A stretch of 26,207 nt of DNA from Candidatus Buchananbacteria bacterium (GTDB lineage: Bacteria; Patescibacteriota; Patescibacteriia; CAIXNZ01), in contig JAUVKC010000005.1 of the NCBI GenBank assembly GCA_030592165.1, forward strand, positions 1 through 26,207, given 5' to 3'. This document shows, in pieces, positions 1-8,072 of this stretch. Every line of letters starts with the position of its first letter. The first letter of the stretch is position 1. The notes under the pieces were generated by a model, which worked only from the letters and a program-made list of their open reading frames with translations, made no database searches and was not told where the DNA came from. The position numbers were made by a program, and so were the translations under genes.

Positions 1-1174
1 CTGAATTTATGGTAAAGTTTGAATTACTTGTAGTTAATGTATTATCAGCATCTGTTGTATAGACTGCTTCAAAATCTGAACTTCCTCCTGTGGCATCTGC
101 TGTACATGTCCAGACACCGCCAGCTATCTTAAGGATTTGACCTGCACTACAACTTAAACCAGCAATGGTAGTTAAATCAGCATCTGAAGCTTGATATCCT
201 CCAGAAGCATGATCACCCCAGCCATATGCAGTGTTCCAATTTGTTGAATCAACTGTAGTCCAATTTGCACCATTACCAACCAGGACATAATTATTAGTTG
301 GTGTTAAACCTGCAATATCTTGCAATCCTGCTGATAAATTACCAGTTAAAGTATCAGCTCCATCATTATAAGTCCAGCCCAAACCAGTACTATCTTGAAT
401 TAAAGCATCTGTTCTATCATCAACTTTTTCATCTGCATAATATAAATTAGTTCCTTCAGCTATATGAGTAGTAGTCAAAACAACAACCCCACTCTGACCA
501 TTAACAGACTGAACCTGATCTGTTGGAGTTATAAGTTCTTGCCAGTCACCTAAAACAGTCGGATTTGTTCCAGCTAAAATGTAGGATCTGCTTAAATCAG
601 ACCTCACAGCGACATCACCGGTTTGAGCAGTCAAGGCTAGCATTGCAGCCTGACTAGCTACGACATAAGTATTAGTAATAGCAATAAAAGGTAATTGCCC
701 ACCAAGAATTTTACCACTAGCATCTAGACTAGCTATACCATTAGCCACTCCCTTTTGAAGAGTAATCCTGGCATCAGCTCTTGAGTCAACATCAGTTGGA
801 TTATAATATTTATTAGTTGCACCTTCGCTTAAATCATCTGTTGTTTTTACTCCAAGCCTTGTATCAAAATTAGTATTAGTAAAATATTTATTAGTTGCAC
901 CTTCACTCAAACTATCAGTATCTGAAGTACCTAAAGAAGTACCTATGGATATCCAGGTGGCATTACCAGCTGCATCAGTTGTTAAAATATAGTTATTAAG
1001 AGCACCGCTTGTAAACTGCAAGGCTCCATTAACAGTCAAATTCCCAGTAGTACTAATATCAGCACCAATAGTAGTTGCAGCCATGACACTTGGCACACTA
1101 AAAAGTAAACCAAATAAACTAATAATGGCTATCACCTGAAATAGTCTTAATTTTTTTAATTTTTTTCCCCTCAT
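1..1174 (-). CDS. secreted phage-tail-fibre-like repeat protein (C-terminus beyond window)
   Basis: This reading frame is open from an ATG at 1172-1174 to the left edge, giving 391 complete codons. The N-terminus is a clear signal peptide: a basic stretch (MRGKKLKKLRLF), a hydrophobic core, then VMA-ATT as a probable cleavage site. The mature part is rich in Thr, Asn, Gly and Asp and carries motifs known from phage tail fibres and related adhesins: GATNKYF near residue 92, SEGATNKYY near 117, AEGTNLYYADEKVDDR near 235, a VQSVNGQSGVVVLT segment, and NTAYGWGDHASGGYQ near 312. A GGAG lies about 13 nt upstream of the ATG, which is a weak SD distance. It probably acts outside the cell as a fibre or adhesin; that role is inferred from motif similarity. 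A trimeric beta-structured fibre is likely but cannot be shown here. Confidence 0.8.
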   Translation of the reverse strand, partial: MRGKKLKKLRLFQVIAIISLFGLLFSVPSVMAATTIGADISTTGNLTVNGALQFTSGALNNYILTTDAAGNATWISIGTSLGTSDTDSLSEGATNKYFTNTNFDTRLGVKTTDDLSEGATNKYYNPTDVDSRADARITLQKGVANGIASLDASGKILGGQLPFIAITNTYVVASQAAMLALTAQTGDVAVRSDLSRSYILAGTNPTVLGDWQELITPTDQVQSVNGQSGVVVLTTTHIAEGTNLYYADEKVDDRTDALIQDSTGLGWTYNDGADTLTGNLSAGLQDIAGLTPTNNYVLVGNGANWTTVDSTNWNTAYGWGDHASGGYQASDADLTTIAGLSCSAGQILKIAGGVWTCTADATGGSSDFEAVYTTDADNTLTTSNSNFTINS

Positions 1175-1261
1175 GTTTTTTTTTGAACTCCAAAAATTAC
1201 TAAAATCATTGCTCTTTCTTTTAAAAATCACAACAAAAATCTTAATAATTCTTATAATATA

Positions 1262-1290
1262 ATTATACCACATTATTAGTACTTTTTGTA
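1262..1290 (-). promoter_or_regulatory. extended -10 promoter for the fibre-like gene
   Basis: On the minus strand TATAAT (1262-1267) is preceded by TGG, making an extended -10 element. The -35 position (TACAAA, 1285-1290, 17-nt spacer) is poor. It would leave a leader of about 80 nt before the ATG at 1174. It lies between the upstream gene's terminator and this gene, so separate transcription is likely. Confidence 0.5.
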
Positions 1291-1304
1291 TCTACCTGTG
1301 GATA

Positions 1305-1334
1305 TAAAAACAACACCTAACTTAGGTGCTGTTT
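1305..1334 (-). terminator. intrinsic terminator of the acidic surface-protein gene
   Basis: The minus-strand stem AACAGCACCTA / TAGGTGTTGTT (one G-U pair, 3-nt loop) is followed by TTTATA. It sits 28 bases after the stop codon of the 633-aa gene. Confidence 0.75.
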
Positions 1335-1361
1335 CATAGTTTTTTAATATTTTTTATTCTC

Positions 1362-3263
1362 TTATTGAATAGTAAGATTAAACAAACAAAAACTGCTTTT
1401 AGCTAACCCTCCAGGAGGGGTAGCTTCATAAACAAGAACAAGACGTGAAGTCCCTGACTTTACTTTATTATCTGCTCTTATGGTCAAACCTATTTCTTGA
1501 CTTCCCTGACCACTAGACTGCGAAAAGATCAAGGAGACTCCTGGAGACAATCTACCTGCATATAAATTAAAAACCGCGTCAGGCTCCTCAGACTTAAGAC
1601 TAAGAGTAACTGTTCCTGATTGTCCTTTTTGTAAAATAGCTGAGGATGGAATAACTTCACAGCTATAACCACCGCTAGAATAAATCTTTTTGATAATTTC
1701 TTTAACTGTTGGTTCTTCTAATTTAGAAATATCATCACTATCTATATCTGGGTCTTCCATTTCTTCAATAACTATTTCTTCTTCATTCTCTGTAACTTCC
1801 TCAGTATTTGGATCCTCCTCTTTTTCAAGGACATCTTCTTCAATTTCTTCGTCTTCATCGTCTACTTCATCCATATCTTCCGAATCTTCATCAATATCAT
1901 GACTTGTATCTTGGTTTGCTTCAGCATAATTGGTAATTATTAACTGATTACCAAAAACGTCAATCAAGTTATTTTCTTCAGAAAAACGCAAATAAATATC
2001 TGATTCATAAACCCAGACACCGTCTTCTGACTCAAAATATTGCAAATCTAACAAATCCAAAGTTATTTCTAAAGTTTGAGAATCCTGCCAGTCATATTGA
2101 CTGGATTTAAAATTATATACATGTAAATCCTGATCTGGTTCTTGAATAATTAATTTAGTAATATTTGGAACTTGAGTGGTATTCATTAATTCACTAAAAC
2201 TTATAATTAAATTTTGAGCTTCTTGATCAAGTTGCCAAAAATTAATTTTCGGGGACAGATTATCAAGGCTAAAGCTATCACTTATAATTGAGTTTTGAGT
2301 TTTTACAATTTCCAAATCATCAACTATTTCCTCTTCGTTTTGATCCTCAAGGCTATCTTGATTATTCAAATAATTATTTGATTCAATTGGTTCTGAATCA
2401 ATAACTAAATCCAGGACAGCAGCAACTCCGACAATAGACGAATCAATTTCTATTTCTTGAGCTAAATCTTCTTCAATAACAAGAGGGACTTCAGGTTCAA
2501 AAATTTCATTTTCAATTCCTGCAGGAACTTCTAAAACTACTTCCTCAATTAAATCCTCATTTTTTTCATTTTCCTCATTTTCTACTTGCATCTCATCCTG
2601 ATCAATCTCTATTTCTGCAGATTCTTCTTCTGGATCTTCTAAGACAATTTCTTCAGCCAAATCCGCCATATCCTCACTTTCATTTTCTTCAATTCCTGAA
2701 TCTTCTTGCTCAATTTCAGTTTCTAAAGATTCTTCTTCATCTACTTCCACTTCTTCCTCTTCTTCAGAATTAGATGTTTCAGGCAATGTATATTCTGGTG
2801 TAATTCGAATTTTCAATTCATCATAAACAGCATTAGCTAAACTTCCGTTACCATTTACTTCTGATTTACTGTCCCAAACAATCATTAAACTAACGTTATC
2901 CTGACTAAAATTTGTAGTATTGATTCCGTTAATTTGATATTTTTCCTCATTATTTAAATCCACTTCACCATGATTAGAGGTTACTGAAACCAAAACAGCC
3001 TGATAAAAATTTTCGCCAGCATCATCAGAATATTCAACCTGTAACTTTGTATCAGAAAACTCAAAATCATTAATTCCTACTGTAAAACTAACAAAACCAG
3101 AACCATCAGTCGCTTGGATAATTTGATCTAAAAAGTTTATTTGAGGATCAATATTTTTAATTGCACCGCCAACTGAAATAAAATAAAAAGCTATTAGAAT
3201 AGTTAAAAAAAATCCTAAATACAACCCATCTCTTTTTAAATTTTTATTTAATTTCATGAACAT
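1362..3263 (-). CDS. acidic, membrane-anchored surface protein with beta-sandwich domains
   Basis: This is a 633-aa protein with a short basic N-terminus and one hydrophobic segment (about residues 14-34), a signal anchor or signal peptide. Residues 40-158 look like a beta-sandwich domain ending YDELKIRITP, a type often seen at the start of CPR surface proteins. Residues 160-320 and 455-520 are Glu/Asp-rich low-complexity linkers. Between them, residues 338-445 (LIISFSELMNTTQ at the start) resemble a Big_5/SbsA-like Ig domain. The C-terminal 100 residues form another beta domain with Cys535 and Cys626, which could make a disulphide. The start overlaps the end of pyk by 20 bases; a second ATG at 3257 is an alternative. 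No SD is seen, so coupling to pyk translation is likely. Function is unknown; a cell-envelope role is inferred. Confidence 0.8.
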   Translation of the reverse strand: MFMKLNKNLKRDGLYLGFFLTILIAFYFISVGGAIKNIDPQINFLDQIIQATDGSGFVSFTVGINDFEFSDTKLQVEYSDDAGENFYQAVLVSVTSNHGEVDLNNEEKYQINGINTTNFSQDNVSLMIVWDSKSEVNGNGSLANAVYDELKIRITPEYTLPETSNSEEEEEVEVDEEESLETEIEQEDSGIEENESEDMADLAEEIVLEDPEEESAEIEIDQDEMQVENEENEKNEDLIEEVVLEVPAGIENEIFEPEVPLVIEEDLAQEIEIDSSIVGVAAVLDLVIDSEPIESNNYLNNQDSLEDQNEEEIVDDLEIVKTQNSIISDSFSLDNLSPKINFWQLDQEAQNLIISFSELMNTTQVPNITKLIIQEPDQDLHVYNFKSSQYDWQDSQTLEITLDLLDLQYFESEDGVWVYESDIYLRFSEENNLIDVFGNQLIITNYAEANQDTSHDIDEDSEDMDEVDDEDEEIEEDVLEKEEDPNTEEVTENEEEIVIEEMEDPDIDSDDISKLEEPTVKEIIKKIYSSGGYSCEVIPSSAILQKGQSGTVTLSLKSEEPDAVFNLYAGRLSPGVSLIFSQSSGQGSQEIGLTIRADNKVKSGTSRLVLVYEATPPGGLAKSSFCLFNLTIQ

Positions 3264-4677
3264 TTATCCAATTAATTGTTCCGCTACGACCCACTGGAAA
3301 TCCAGCGATCATGATTATTTTATCTCCTTTTTTATACCAGTTTTTCTTTTTTATATATGAAATAGCTTTATCAGATAATTCTTCTATTGTTCTACATTTT
3401 GGTAAAACATAAGGAACCAACCCCCAGCTCAAATTAAGCTGCCTTCTTACTTTTTCATTATTTGTAGCTGCTAAAATTGGCAATTCAGGACGATAACGCG
3501 AAATACTTCTGGCAGTCATACCACTTAGAGAGGCAACTAAAACTGCCTTGGCTTTTAGATCCTTGGCCATTAAATCTGCGCCGGAAGAAATAACTTCATT
3601 TTCTTTCACTTTACCTTTAAACTGTGCCCGAAAATTAAAATCGTCATACTTTGATTCTTCTGTGTTTTTGGCAATATGAGCCATCATAACAACTGATTCT
3701 ACTGGGTACTTACCATTAGCTGTTTCACCTGAAAGCATGACCGCATCAGTGTGATCAATAACTGCGTTAGCCACATCAGAAACTTCAGCTCTTGTTGGTC
3801 GTGGATTATCAATCATTGAATCAAGCATTTGAGTTGCCACAATAACTGGTTTAGCTTTATTTAAACATTTAGCAATAATATCCTTTTGGACTACTGGCAC
3901 TTTTTCAGCTGGCATTTCAATACCCAAATCTCCCCTGGCGATCATAACTGCATCTGTAGCATTGATAATTTGATTTATGTTTTTAACTGCTTCTGGTTTT
4001 TCTATTTTTACAATAATCTGAGTAGCTGCAGCATTTTTACCTTGATATTTTTTTTCTAAACGAGTTATTATTTTTTTTAAATCATTAACATCCTTTGCTG
4101 ATCGGACAAAAGAAAGAGCTACAAGATCAACTTTATTTTTTATACCAAATTCTAGATCTTGCTTATCTTTTGCTGTAATTGTTGGTATGGAAATTTTGGT
4201 CTGGGGTAAATTAATGCCTTTATGCGTATAAATCATTCCCCCATTTATAACAGTACAATAAATATCCTTACCTGAAACTTTATCAATTTTTAAATTAATA
4301 ATTCCGTCAACTAATAAAACTGATTGGCCCTTTTTTACATCCAAATACATTTTATTATAAGTAACTGGAAGCTTTGGTAATTTAGCTTTACTATCTGAAG
4401 TCAAGATTACTTTATCACGGTCTTTTAATTTAACGCCCTCCTTTGGTAATTCACCTAATCTTATACGCGGACCTTGTAAATCCTGCAAAATAGCAACGGG
4501 TTGATCAAGTTTTTGAGAAATTTTGCGAATTAAATCAATAACCTTTTTATGTTCAGGATATTTACCATGCGAAAAATTAAGTCTAGCGACATTCATGCCA
4601 GCTTTAATCATTTGCGTTAATATCTTCTCACTATTAGAAGATGGTCCAATTGTACAAACTATTTTTGTTCGTTTCAT
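3244..4677 (-). CDS. pyk: pyruvate kinase
   Basis: Converts phosphoenolpyruvate and ADP to pyruvate and ATP, the last step of glycolysis, in the cytoplasm. The 477-aa length is normal. The A domain starts KIVCTIGPSS and has NVARLNFSHG (Arg32, Asn34, Ser36, His37). The B domain spans about residues 70-165. The signature IIVKIEKPEA contains the catalytic Lys224 and metal-binding Glu226, followed by IARGDLGIE (Asp250) and VATQMLDSM (Thr282). The C-terminal regulatory-type domain (about 350-477) is present, with ASLSGMTARSISRYRP. No SD precedes the ATG. The downstream acidic surface-protein gene overlaps its last codons, so the two are probably co-transcribed although functionally unrelated. Confidence 0.97.
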   Translation of the reverse strand: MKRTKIVCTIGPSSNSEKILTQMIKAGMNVARLNFSHGKYPEHKKVIDLIRKISQKLDQPVAILQDLQGPRIRLGELPKEGVKLKDRDKVILTSDSKAKLPKLPVTYNKMYLDVKKGQSVLLVDGIINLKIDKVSGKDIYCTVINGGMIYTHKGINLPQTKISIPTITAKDKQDLEFGIKNKVDLVALSFVRSAKDVNDLKKIITRLEKKYQGKNAAATQIIVKIEKPEAVKNINQIINATDAVMIARGDLGIEMPAEKVPVVQKDIIAKCLNKAKPVIVATQMLDSMIDNPRPTRAEVSDVANAVIDHTDAVMLSGETANGKYPVESVVMMAHIAKNTEESKYDDFNFRAQFKGKVKENEVISSGADLMAKDLKAKAVLVASLSGMTARSISRYRPELPILAATNNEKVRRQLNLSWGLVPYVLPKCRTIEELSDKAISYIKKKNWYKKGDKIIMIAGFPVGRSGTINWINVHEIK

Positions 4678-4720
4678 GTCTTTAAAAAGGGAATGATTTA
4701 AGACCTGTTTAATAGGTAAA

Positions 4721-4784
4721 TTAACAGACTAAAGTCTGTCTATCCATACTCAAAAATTAGGACGGACAGGTTTTAACCTGTTAA
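4721..4784 (-). repeat. REPIN-like pair of inverted palindromic units
   Basis: Two 25-nt units (4721-4745 and 4760-4784) lie in opposite orientation, 14 nt apart. Each holds a 7-bp hairpin with a 2-nt loop: ACAGACT-AA-AGTCTGT (4724-4739) and ACAGGTT-TT-AACCTGT (4766-4781). Aligned in the same orientation, the units differ at two positions in each arm, and the changes compensate so that pairing is kept. Each hairpin is preceded on one strand by GGAC or GGAT, like the head tetranucleotide of REP sequences. It lies just upstream of pyk. Confidence 0.7.
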
Positions 4785-4839
4785 TTTAATCGGTTAACAG
4801 ACCCCTTCACCATCATCTTCTTCCTATTCTCCATCTTAT

Positions 4840-5157
4840 TTATATTTTTATCTTCTTTGCTAAATTAGCAAGATACGGCATTTCCCAGTATTCTCCTGCT
4901 AAAGCTTTTAATACACCCAAAACACTTAAAACCACCAAAGCTAACATAACTAAAAAAGCTAATGGCGGAATTATTGCTAAAAACATGTTAATTACCCAAC
5001 CAATAAGTAAAATTAAACCTTGTTTACCATGAAATTTAGCGTATTTTGATTTTGGTTTAAGAAGTAAAGGAACTAAAGCTAAAATACCAACATAGCCAAT
5101 TGCAGCTATGACTTTATTATCTTCAATATCTTTAGCTGATGAATCTTGTGTTGTCAT
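4840..5157 (-). CDS. small DUF4870/Tic20-like membrane protein
   Basis: This 105-aa protein matches the pattern of the DUF4870 (Tic20-like) family: a polar N-terminus, then DNKVIAAIGYVGILALVPLL, a basic loop with KYAKFHGKQGL, and two more hydrophobic segments (about residues 49-85). Three membrane spans are likely. FHxKQG is the hallmark motif of the family. The tail EMPYLANLAKKIKI is basic and probably cytoplasmic. The biochemical role of the family is not known. There is no SD before the ATG. It stands alone between the REPIN-like element and a palindromic spacer. Confidence 0.8.
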   Translation of the reverse strand: MTTQDSSAKDIEDNKVIAAIGYVGILALVPLLLKPKSKYAKFHGKQGLILLIGWVINMFLAIIPPLAFLVMLALVVLSVLGVLKALAGEYWEMPYLANLAKKIKI

Positions 5158-5190
5158 AATTTTAAAAATATAAATAGTTAATCACAAATT

Positions 5191-5216
5191 GCCCCCTGCC
5201 TGACAGCTTTCGGGGT
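5191..5216. repeat. short GC-rich palindromic remnant
   Basis: CCCC and GGGG arms enclose CTGCC-TGACAGC in an AT-rich spacer. The base composition differs sharply from the surroundings. It resembles other CTGCC/GACAG words in this window (near 13366, 15730, 15845 and 21140). There is no T-run, so it is not an obvious terminator. Confidence 0.35.
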
Positions 5217-5264
5217 AAATATTTAAAAATATAGATTTGATTTATTTTAATAAGTAATTTTTTA

Positions 5265-5312
5265 GGATTCGCCAAACATTGTTCATTTAAATGAATCTAG
5301 TTTAGCGAATTC
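5265..5312. repeat. long hairpin after the Cys-rich gene
   Basis: ATTCGCCAAAC (5267-5277) pairs with GTTTAGCGAAT (5300-5310) with one C/A mismatch that becomes G-U on the minus strand. Inside it is a second perfect palindrome, TTCATTT-AAATGAA. It begins 8 bases after the stop of the 111-aa gene. The minus strand has no U-tract after the stem, so it may be an mRNA 3' stabiliser or a repeat rather than a terminator. Confidence 0.55.
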
Positions 5313-5318
5313 GAGCCC

Positions 5319-5654
5319 TTAAGCATTGACTACTTTTTTCTGCAAGCATTGTTCCCCTCCCTCGTTTCGCATTTTTAGCGGTTGAATAATGTCCATGATC
5401 CGTAAAATAAAATCACAATACCTAGCCACTTCAGCACGCTTGACCTCAGGCTCTGAAGTACAAACGTCGCAACAGTCAAGATGCCAGCATTCCAATTGAT
5501 TGACAAATTTCATGATTAATTGATCGGCCTCAAGAAAATTTATGCTTTTCAAGTCGCCTCTTGACACCACTAACAGTAAACAAATTTCCCAAAATTGAAT
5601 TTCTAATTTATTCAAAAATCCAAATGGGCACTCTGCCTGGCAATCAAGTTTCAT
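5319..5654 (-). CDS. cysteine-rich small protein, function unknown
   Basis: The gene encodes 111 aa starting at the ATG at 5654 (MKLDCQAECPF). A GTG three codons upstream lies inside the SD and is not a credible start. There are about ten cysteines, many in close groups: CQAEC near the N-terminus, then LECWHLDCCDVC in the middle, RYC and EQC later. Such spacing suggests metal or Fe-S binding, but no known motif is matched. The middle is helical and leucine-rich. It is less AT-rich than its neighbours. It has a perfect SD and its own extended -10 promoter, and is bracketed by hairpins, so it forms a one-gene unit. Likely acquired DNA; function not assignable. Confidence 0.72.
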   Translation of the reverse strand: MKLDCQAECPFGFLNKLEIQFWEICLLLVVSRGDLKSINFLEADQLIMKFVNQLECWHLDCCDVCTSEPEVKRAEVARYCDFILRIMDIIQPLKMRNEGGEQCLQKKVVNA

Positions 5655-5658
5655 GGTT

Positions 5659-5670
5659 ATCACCTCCTTT
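5659..5670 (-). promoter_or_regulatory. full-length Shine-Dalgarno sequence
   Basis: AAAGGAGGTGAT is a 12-nt perfect complement to the usual 16S rRNA 3' end, with GGAGG 8 nt before the ATG at 5654. It fixes the start of the Cys-rich gene and contrasts with the SD-less core genes of the window. Confidence 0.85.
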
Positions 5671-5702
5671 CAATTCTTACTGAATGCTGATTCCTTATCT
5701 GA

Positions 5703-5711
5703 ATTATACCA
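5703..5711 (-). promoter_or_regulatory. extended -10 promoter of the Cys-rich gene
   Basis: TGGTATAAT on the minus strand is an ideal extended -10. The -35 region is only a T-run. The expected leader is about 40 nt and contains the perfect SD. Confidence 0.6.
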
Positions 5712-5725
5712 TAAATAAAACAATC

Positions 5726-5755
5726 AAAAAACCCGAGCCCAACACTCGAGTTTTT
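5726..5755 (-). terminator. second of two tandem terminators after the receiver gene
   Basis: The arms AAAAACCCGAG and CTCGAGTTTTT form a stem with one mismatch on the plus strand and a G-U on the minus strand, with T-runs on both sides. It may work in both directions but best serves minus-strand transcripts. Confidence 0.7.
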
Positions 5756-5764
5756 ATTTAATTT

Positions 5765-5795
5765 AAAAAGAGTTCTCAAATAGAAAACTCTTTTT
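5765..5795 (-). terminator. first terminator after the receiver gene
   Basis: Perfect 10-bp arms AAAAAGAGTT / AACTCTTTTT surround an 11-nt loop. It starts 17 bases after the stop codon of the receiver-domain gene. Confidence 0.75.
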
Positions 5796-5811
5796 AGTAT
5801 AGTCAAAAAAA

Positions 5812-6285
5812 TTATTTCAAACAAACATTTTTGACTAAAGTTAATAATCTTTTAGGGTTGATGGGTTTGGATAAAAAATTATTTTTTGAAATACCAAATT
5901 CCTCTAATTTTTGGGATTCTTCCGACTGACCCACAGAAGCTGAAGCTATGATAATCGGAATATTAATACCACTCTTTTGGATGAATTTTATAATAGAAAA
6001 ACCCATATCCTTTTGTGCAATATTTCTTAATTCTTGGTGCCCCTCACCACCAGAAGGCATCAATAAATCAATTATCAAGACATCTACTCTCTTTAAATTT
6101 TCTTGATCTTTTAGCCAGGTCAATAGTTCTAAAGGAAATTCAAATAAAATAACCTCAAAATCATGATTGATGAGTAATTGTTTATACGCATCAATCGCGT
6201 CAGGTTGGTCATCAAGCCAAACGACCAGCCCTGTTTCCTCCCGAATTTCTTCGCCACTAGATTCAGCCTTTAACTGTTTCTTCAT
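5812..6285 (-). CDS. stand-alone response-regulator receiver protein
   Basis: A single CheY-like receiver domain of 157 aa without an output domain. The acidic pair is Asp25-Asp26 in VVWLDDQPD, the phosphoacceptor is Asp73 in VDVLIIDLLMP, the switch Ser is Ser115 in IIIASAS, and the conserved Lys-Pro is 140-141 (FLSKPINP). The loop after the phosphoacceptor is longer than usual (SGGEGHQELRNIAQKDMG). It receives phosphate from a histidine kinase and presumably signals by protein contact. No kinase is adjacent; the kinase at the right end of the window is 19 kb away. A good SD (GGGAGGAAACT-ATG) supports the start. Two terminators follow, so it is a single-gene unit. Confidence 0.9.
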   Translation of the reverse strand: MKKQLKAESSGEEIREETGLVVWLDDQPDAIDAYKQLLINHDFEVILFEFPLELLTWLKDQENLKRVDVLIIDLLMPSGGEGHQELRNIAQKDMGFSIIKFIQKSGINIPIIIASASVGQSEESQKLEEFGISKNNFLSKPINPKRLLTLVKNVCLK

Positions 6286-6318
6286 AGTTTCCTCCCTTGG
6301 AAATTTTTTATCAATATT

Positions 6319-6336
6319 TCAGTGTTATCTGTGAAT
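6319..6336 (+). repeat. 18-nt dispersed repeat, copy 1
   Basis: TCAGTGTTATCTGTGAAT occurs here and again, identical, at 11876-11893. Both copies lie in spacers. Such words may be remnants of dispersed elements. Confidence 0.5.
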
Positions 6337-6355
6337 AAAATCTGTGGTTCTGTCC

Positions 6356-8002
6356 CTACATCATCCCACCCATACCAGGCATACCCATTGGTGAAGCGTC
6401 TGGCATAGCACCTGTATCAGTTTTTGGTTCTGGTTTGTCAGTCACCACAGCTTCAGTTGTCAAAAACATAGCTGCAACAGAGGCTGCGTTTTGTAAAGCT
6501 GAACGAGTTACTTTTGTCGGGTCAATAATACCTGCTTCAACCAAATCTTCAAATTTATCAGCAGCAGCATTATAACCTTCATTACCTGATCTCTTTTTTA
6601 CTTCTTCAGCAATCACTGAACCATCTTGACCTGCATTTCTGGCAATTACTTTAATTGGTTCAATAAGTGATTTTTTTAATATTTCAAGACCAATAAGTTC
6701 TTCATCTTCAGCTTCAACATTTTCAAGGGCAAGTCTTGCTCGTAATAAAGCCACTCCGCCGCCTGGTACAATACCTTCTTCCACCGCAGCCTTAGTTGCT
6801 GCTAAAGCATCTTCGATTCTATGTTTCATTTCTTTAAGTTCTGTTTCAGTAGCAGCACCAACTTTAATCATAGCAACACCGCCAGCTAATTTGGCTAAAC
6901 GTTCTTGGGCTTTTTCTTTATCAAAATCTGACTCAGTATTTTTAATTTCTTTTTTCAGTAATTCAATTCTTTCATCAATCATGACTTTATCACCCTTACC
7001 ATCAACAATGGTTGTGTTATCTTTAGTCGACATAACTTTACCAGCCTGACCAAGATCTTCTATGGTAGTGTTTTCAAGTTTCAAACCAACTTCTTCTGAA
7101 ATAACTTTACCTCCAGTTAAAACTGCAATATCTTCAAGCATGGCTTTTCGTCTATCACCAAATCCAGGAGCTTTCACAGCTAAAGCCGAAAAAGCGCCAC
7201 GTAATTTATTAACTACTAATGTAGCCAAAGCTTCACCATCAAGATCTTCAGTAATAATAACTAATTCTTTTTTACCAAGTTCAGCTAGTTTTTCTAGTAA
7301 CGGTAAAATTTCCTGAACTGATGAAATCTTTTTATCAGTGATCAAGATATGACAATCTTTAAACTCTGCTTCTAGTCTGTCTGGATTAGTCATCATATAT
7401 GGTGAAATATAGCCATTATCAAATTGCATACCTTCAACGACATCTAGTTCAAGACCAAAGCTTTGTGAATCTTCAACAGTAACTACTCCATCCTTACCAA
7501 CTTTTTCCATAGCTTGAGCAATCTTTTTACCAATTGCTTTATCATTGGCTGAGATAGAAGCAATTTGAGCGATCTCTTCATTACTCTCAATTTTTTTAGA
7601 AATATTATCTTTAAGTTCTTTAGTTACAGCCTTAACACCTTTTTCAATCCCACGTTTGATTGCTAAGGGATTAGTTCCGGCAGTTACGTTTTTCAAACCG
7701 TCATTAATCATTATTTGTGCAAGTAAAGTAGCAGTTGTTGTGCCGTCACCAGCAACATCATTTGTTTTTGAAGCAACTTCTTTGACAAGCTCAGCTCCCA
7801 TGTTTTCAAATTTGTCTTCAAGCTCAATTTCTCTGGCTACTGTCACACCATCTTTTGTAATAGTTGGTGCACCAAAACCTTTATCCAAAACAACATTACG
7901 TCCTTTAGGACCCAAAGTTACTTTGACTGTGTCAGCTAGTTTATCAACCCCCCGTCTCATCGCGTCACGCGCTTTTTCGCTAAATAAAATTTGTTTTGAC
8001 AT
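6356..8002 (-). CDS. groL: 60-kDa chaperonin GroEL
   Basis: ATP-driven folding chamber in the cytoplasm, working with GroES. The 548-aa length is standard. The N-terminus has KARDAMRRGVDKLADTVKVTLGPKGRNVVLDK and the nucleotide-binding VAGDGTTTATLLA; the intermediate and apical domains are complete, and EEGIVPGGGVALL precedes the C-terminus, which ends in the flexible GMPGMGGMM tail. The gene lies 70 bases downstream of groES on the same strand. No SD is visible before the ATG. Expression presumably follows the CIRCE-controlled promoter upstream of groES. Confidence 0.98.
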   Translation of the reverse strand: MSKQILFSEKARDAMRRGVDKLADTVKVTLGPKGRNVVLDKGFGAPTITKDGVTVAREIELEDKFENMGAELVKEVASKTNDVAGDGTTTATLLAQIMINDGLKNVTAGTNPLAIKRGIEKGVKAVTKELKDNISKKIESNEEIAQIASISANDKAIGKKIAQAMEKVGKDGVVTVEDSQSFGLELDVVEGMQFDNGYISPYMMTNPDRLEAEFKDCHILITDKKISSVQEILPLLEKLAELGKKELVIITEDLDGEALATLVVNKLRGAFSALAVKAPGFGDRRKAMLEDIAVLTGGKVISEEVGLKLENTTIEDLGQAGKVMSTKDNTTIVDGKGDKVMIDERIELLKKEIKNTESDFDKEKAQERLAKLAGGVAMIKVGAATETELKEMKHRIEDALAATKAAVEEGIVPGGGVALLRARLALENVEAEDEELIGLEILKKSLIEPIKVIARNAGQDGSVIAEEVKKRSGNEGYNAAADKFEDLVEAGIIDPTKVTRSALQNAASVAAMFLTTEAVVTDKPEPKTDTGAMPDASPMGMPGMGGMM

Positions 8003-8072
8003 GTATTTTTAATTATGAATTATTAATCATAAATTGTACATTGTTAATTGAAAATCCCCATTACCCATTACT

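Noticed and set aside
1690..1902. Serine-rich plus-strand frame opposite the acidic surface gene
   Set aside because: It is the antisense reading of Glu/Asp codons of the real gene.
5191..5216. Terminator of the DUF4870-like gene's neighbour
   Set aside because: The short GC-rich hairpin lies upstream of that gene and has no T-run on either strand.
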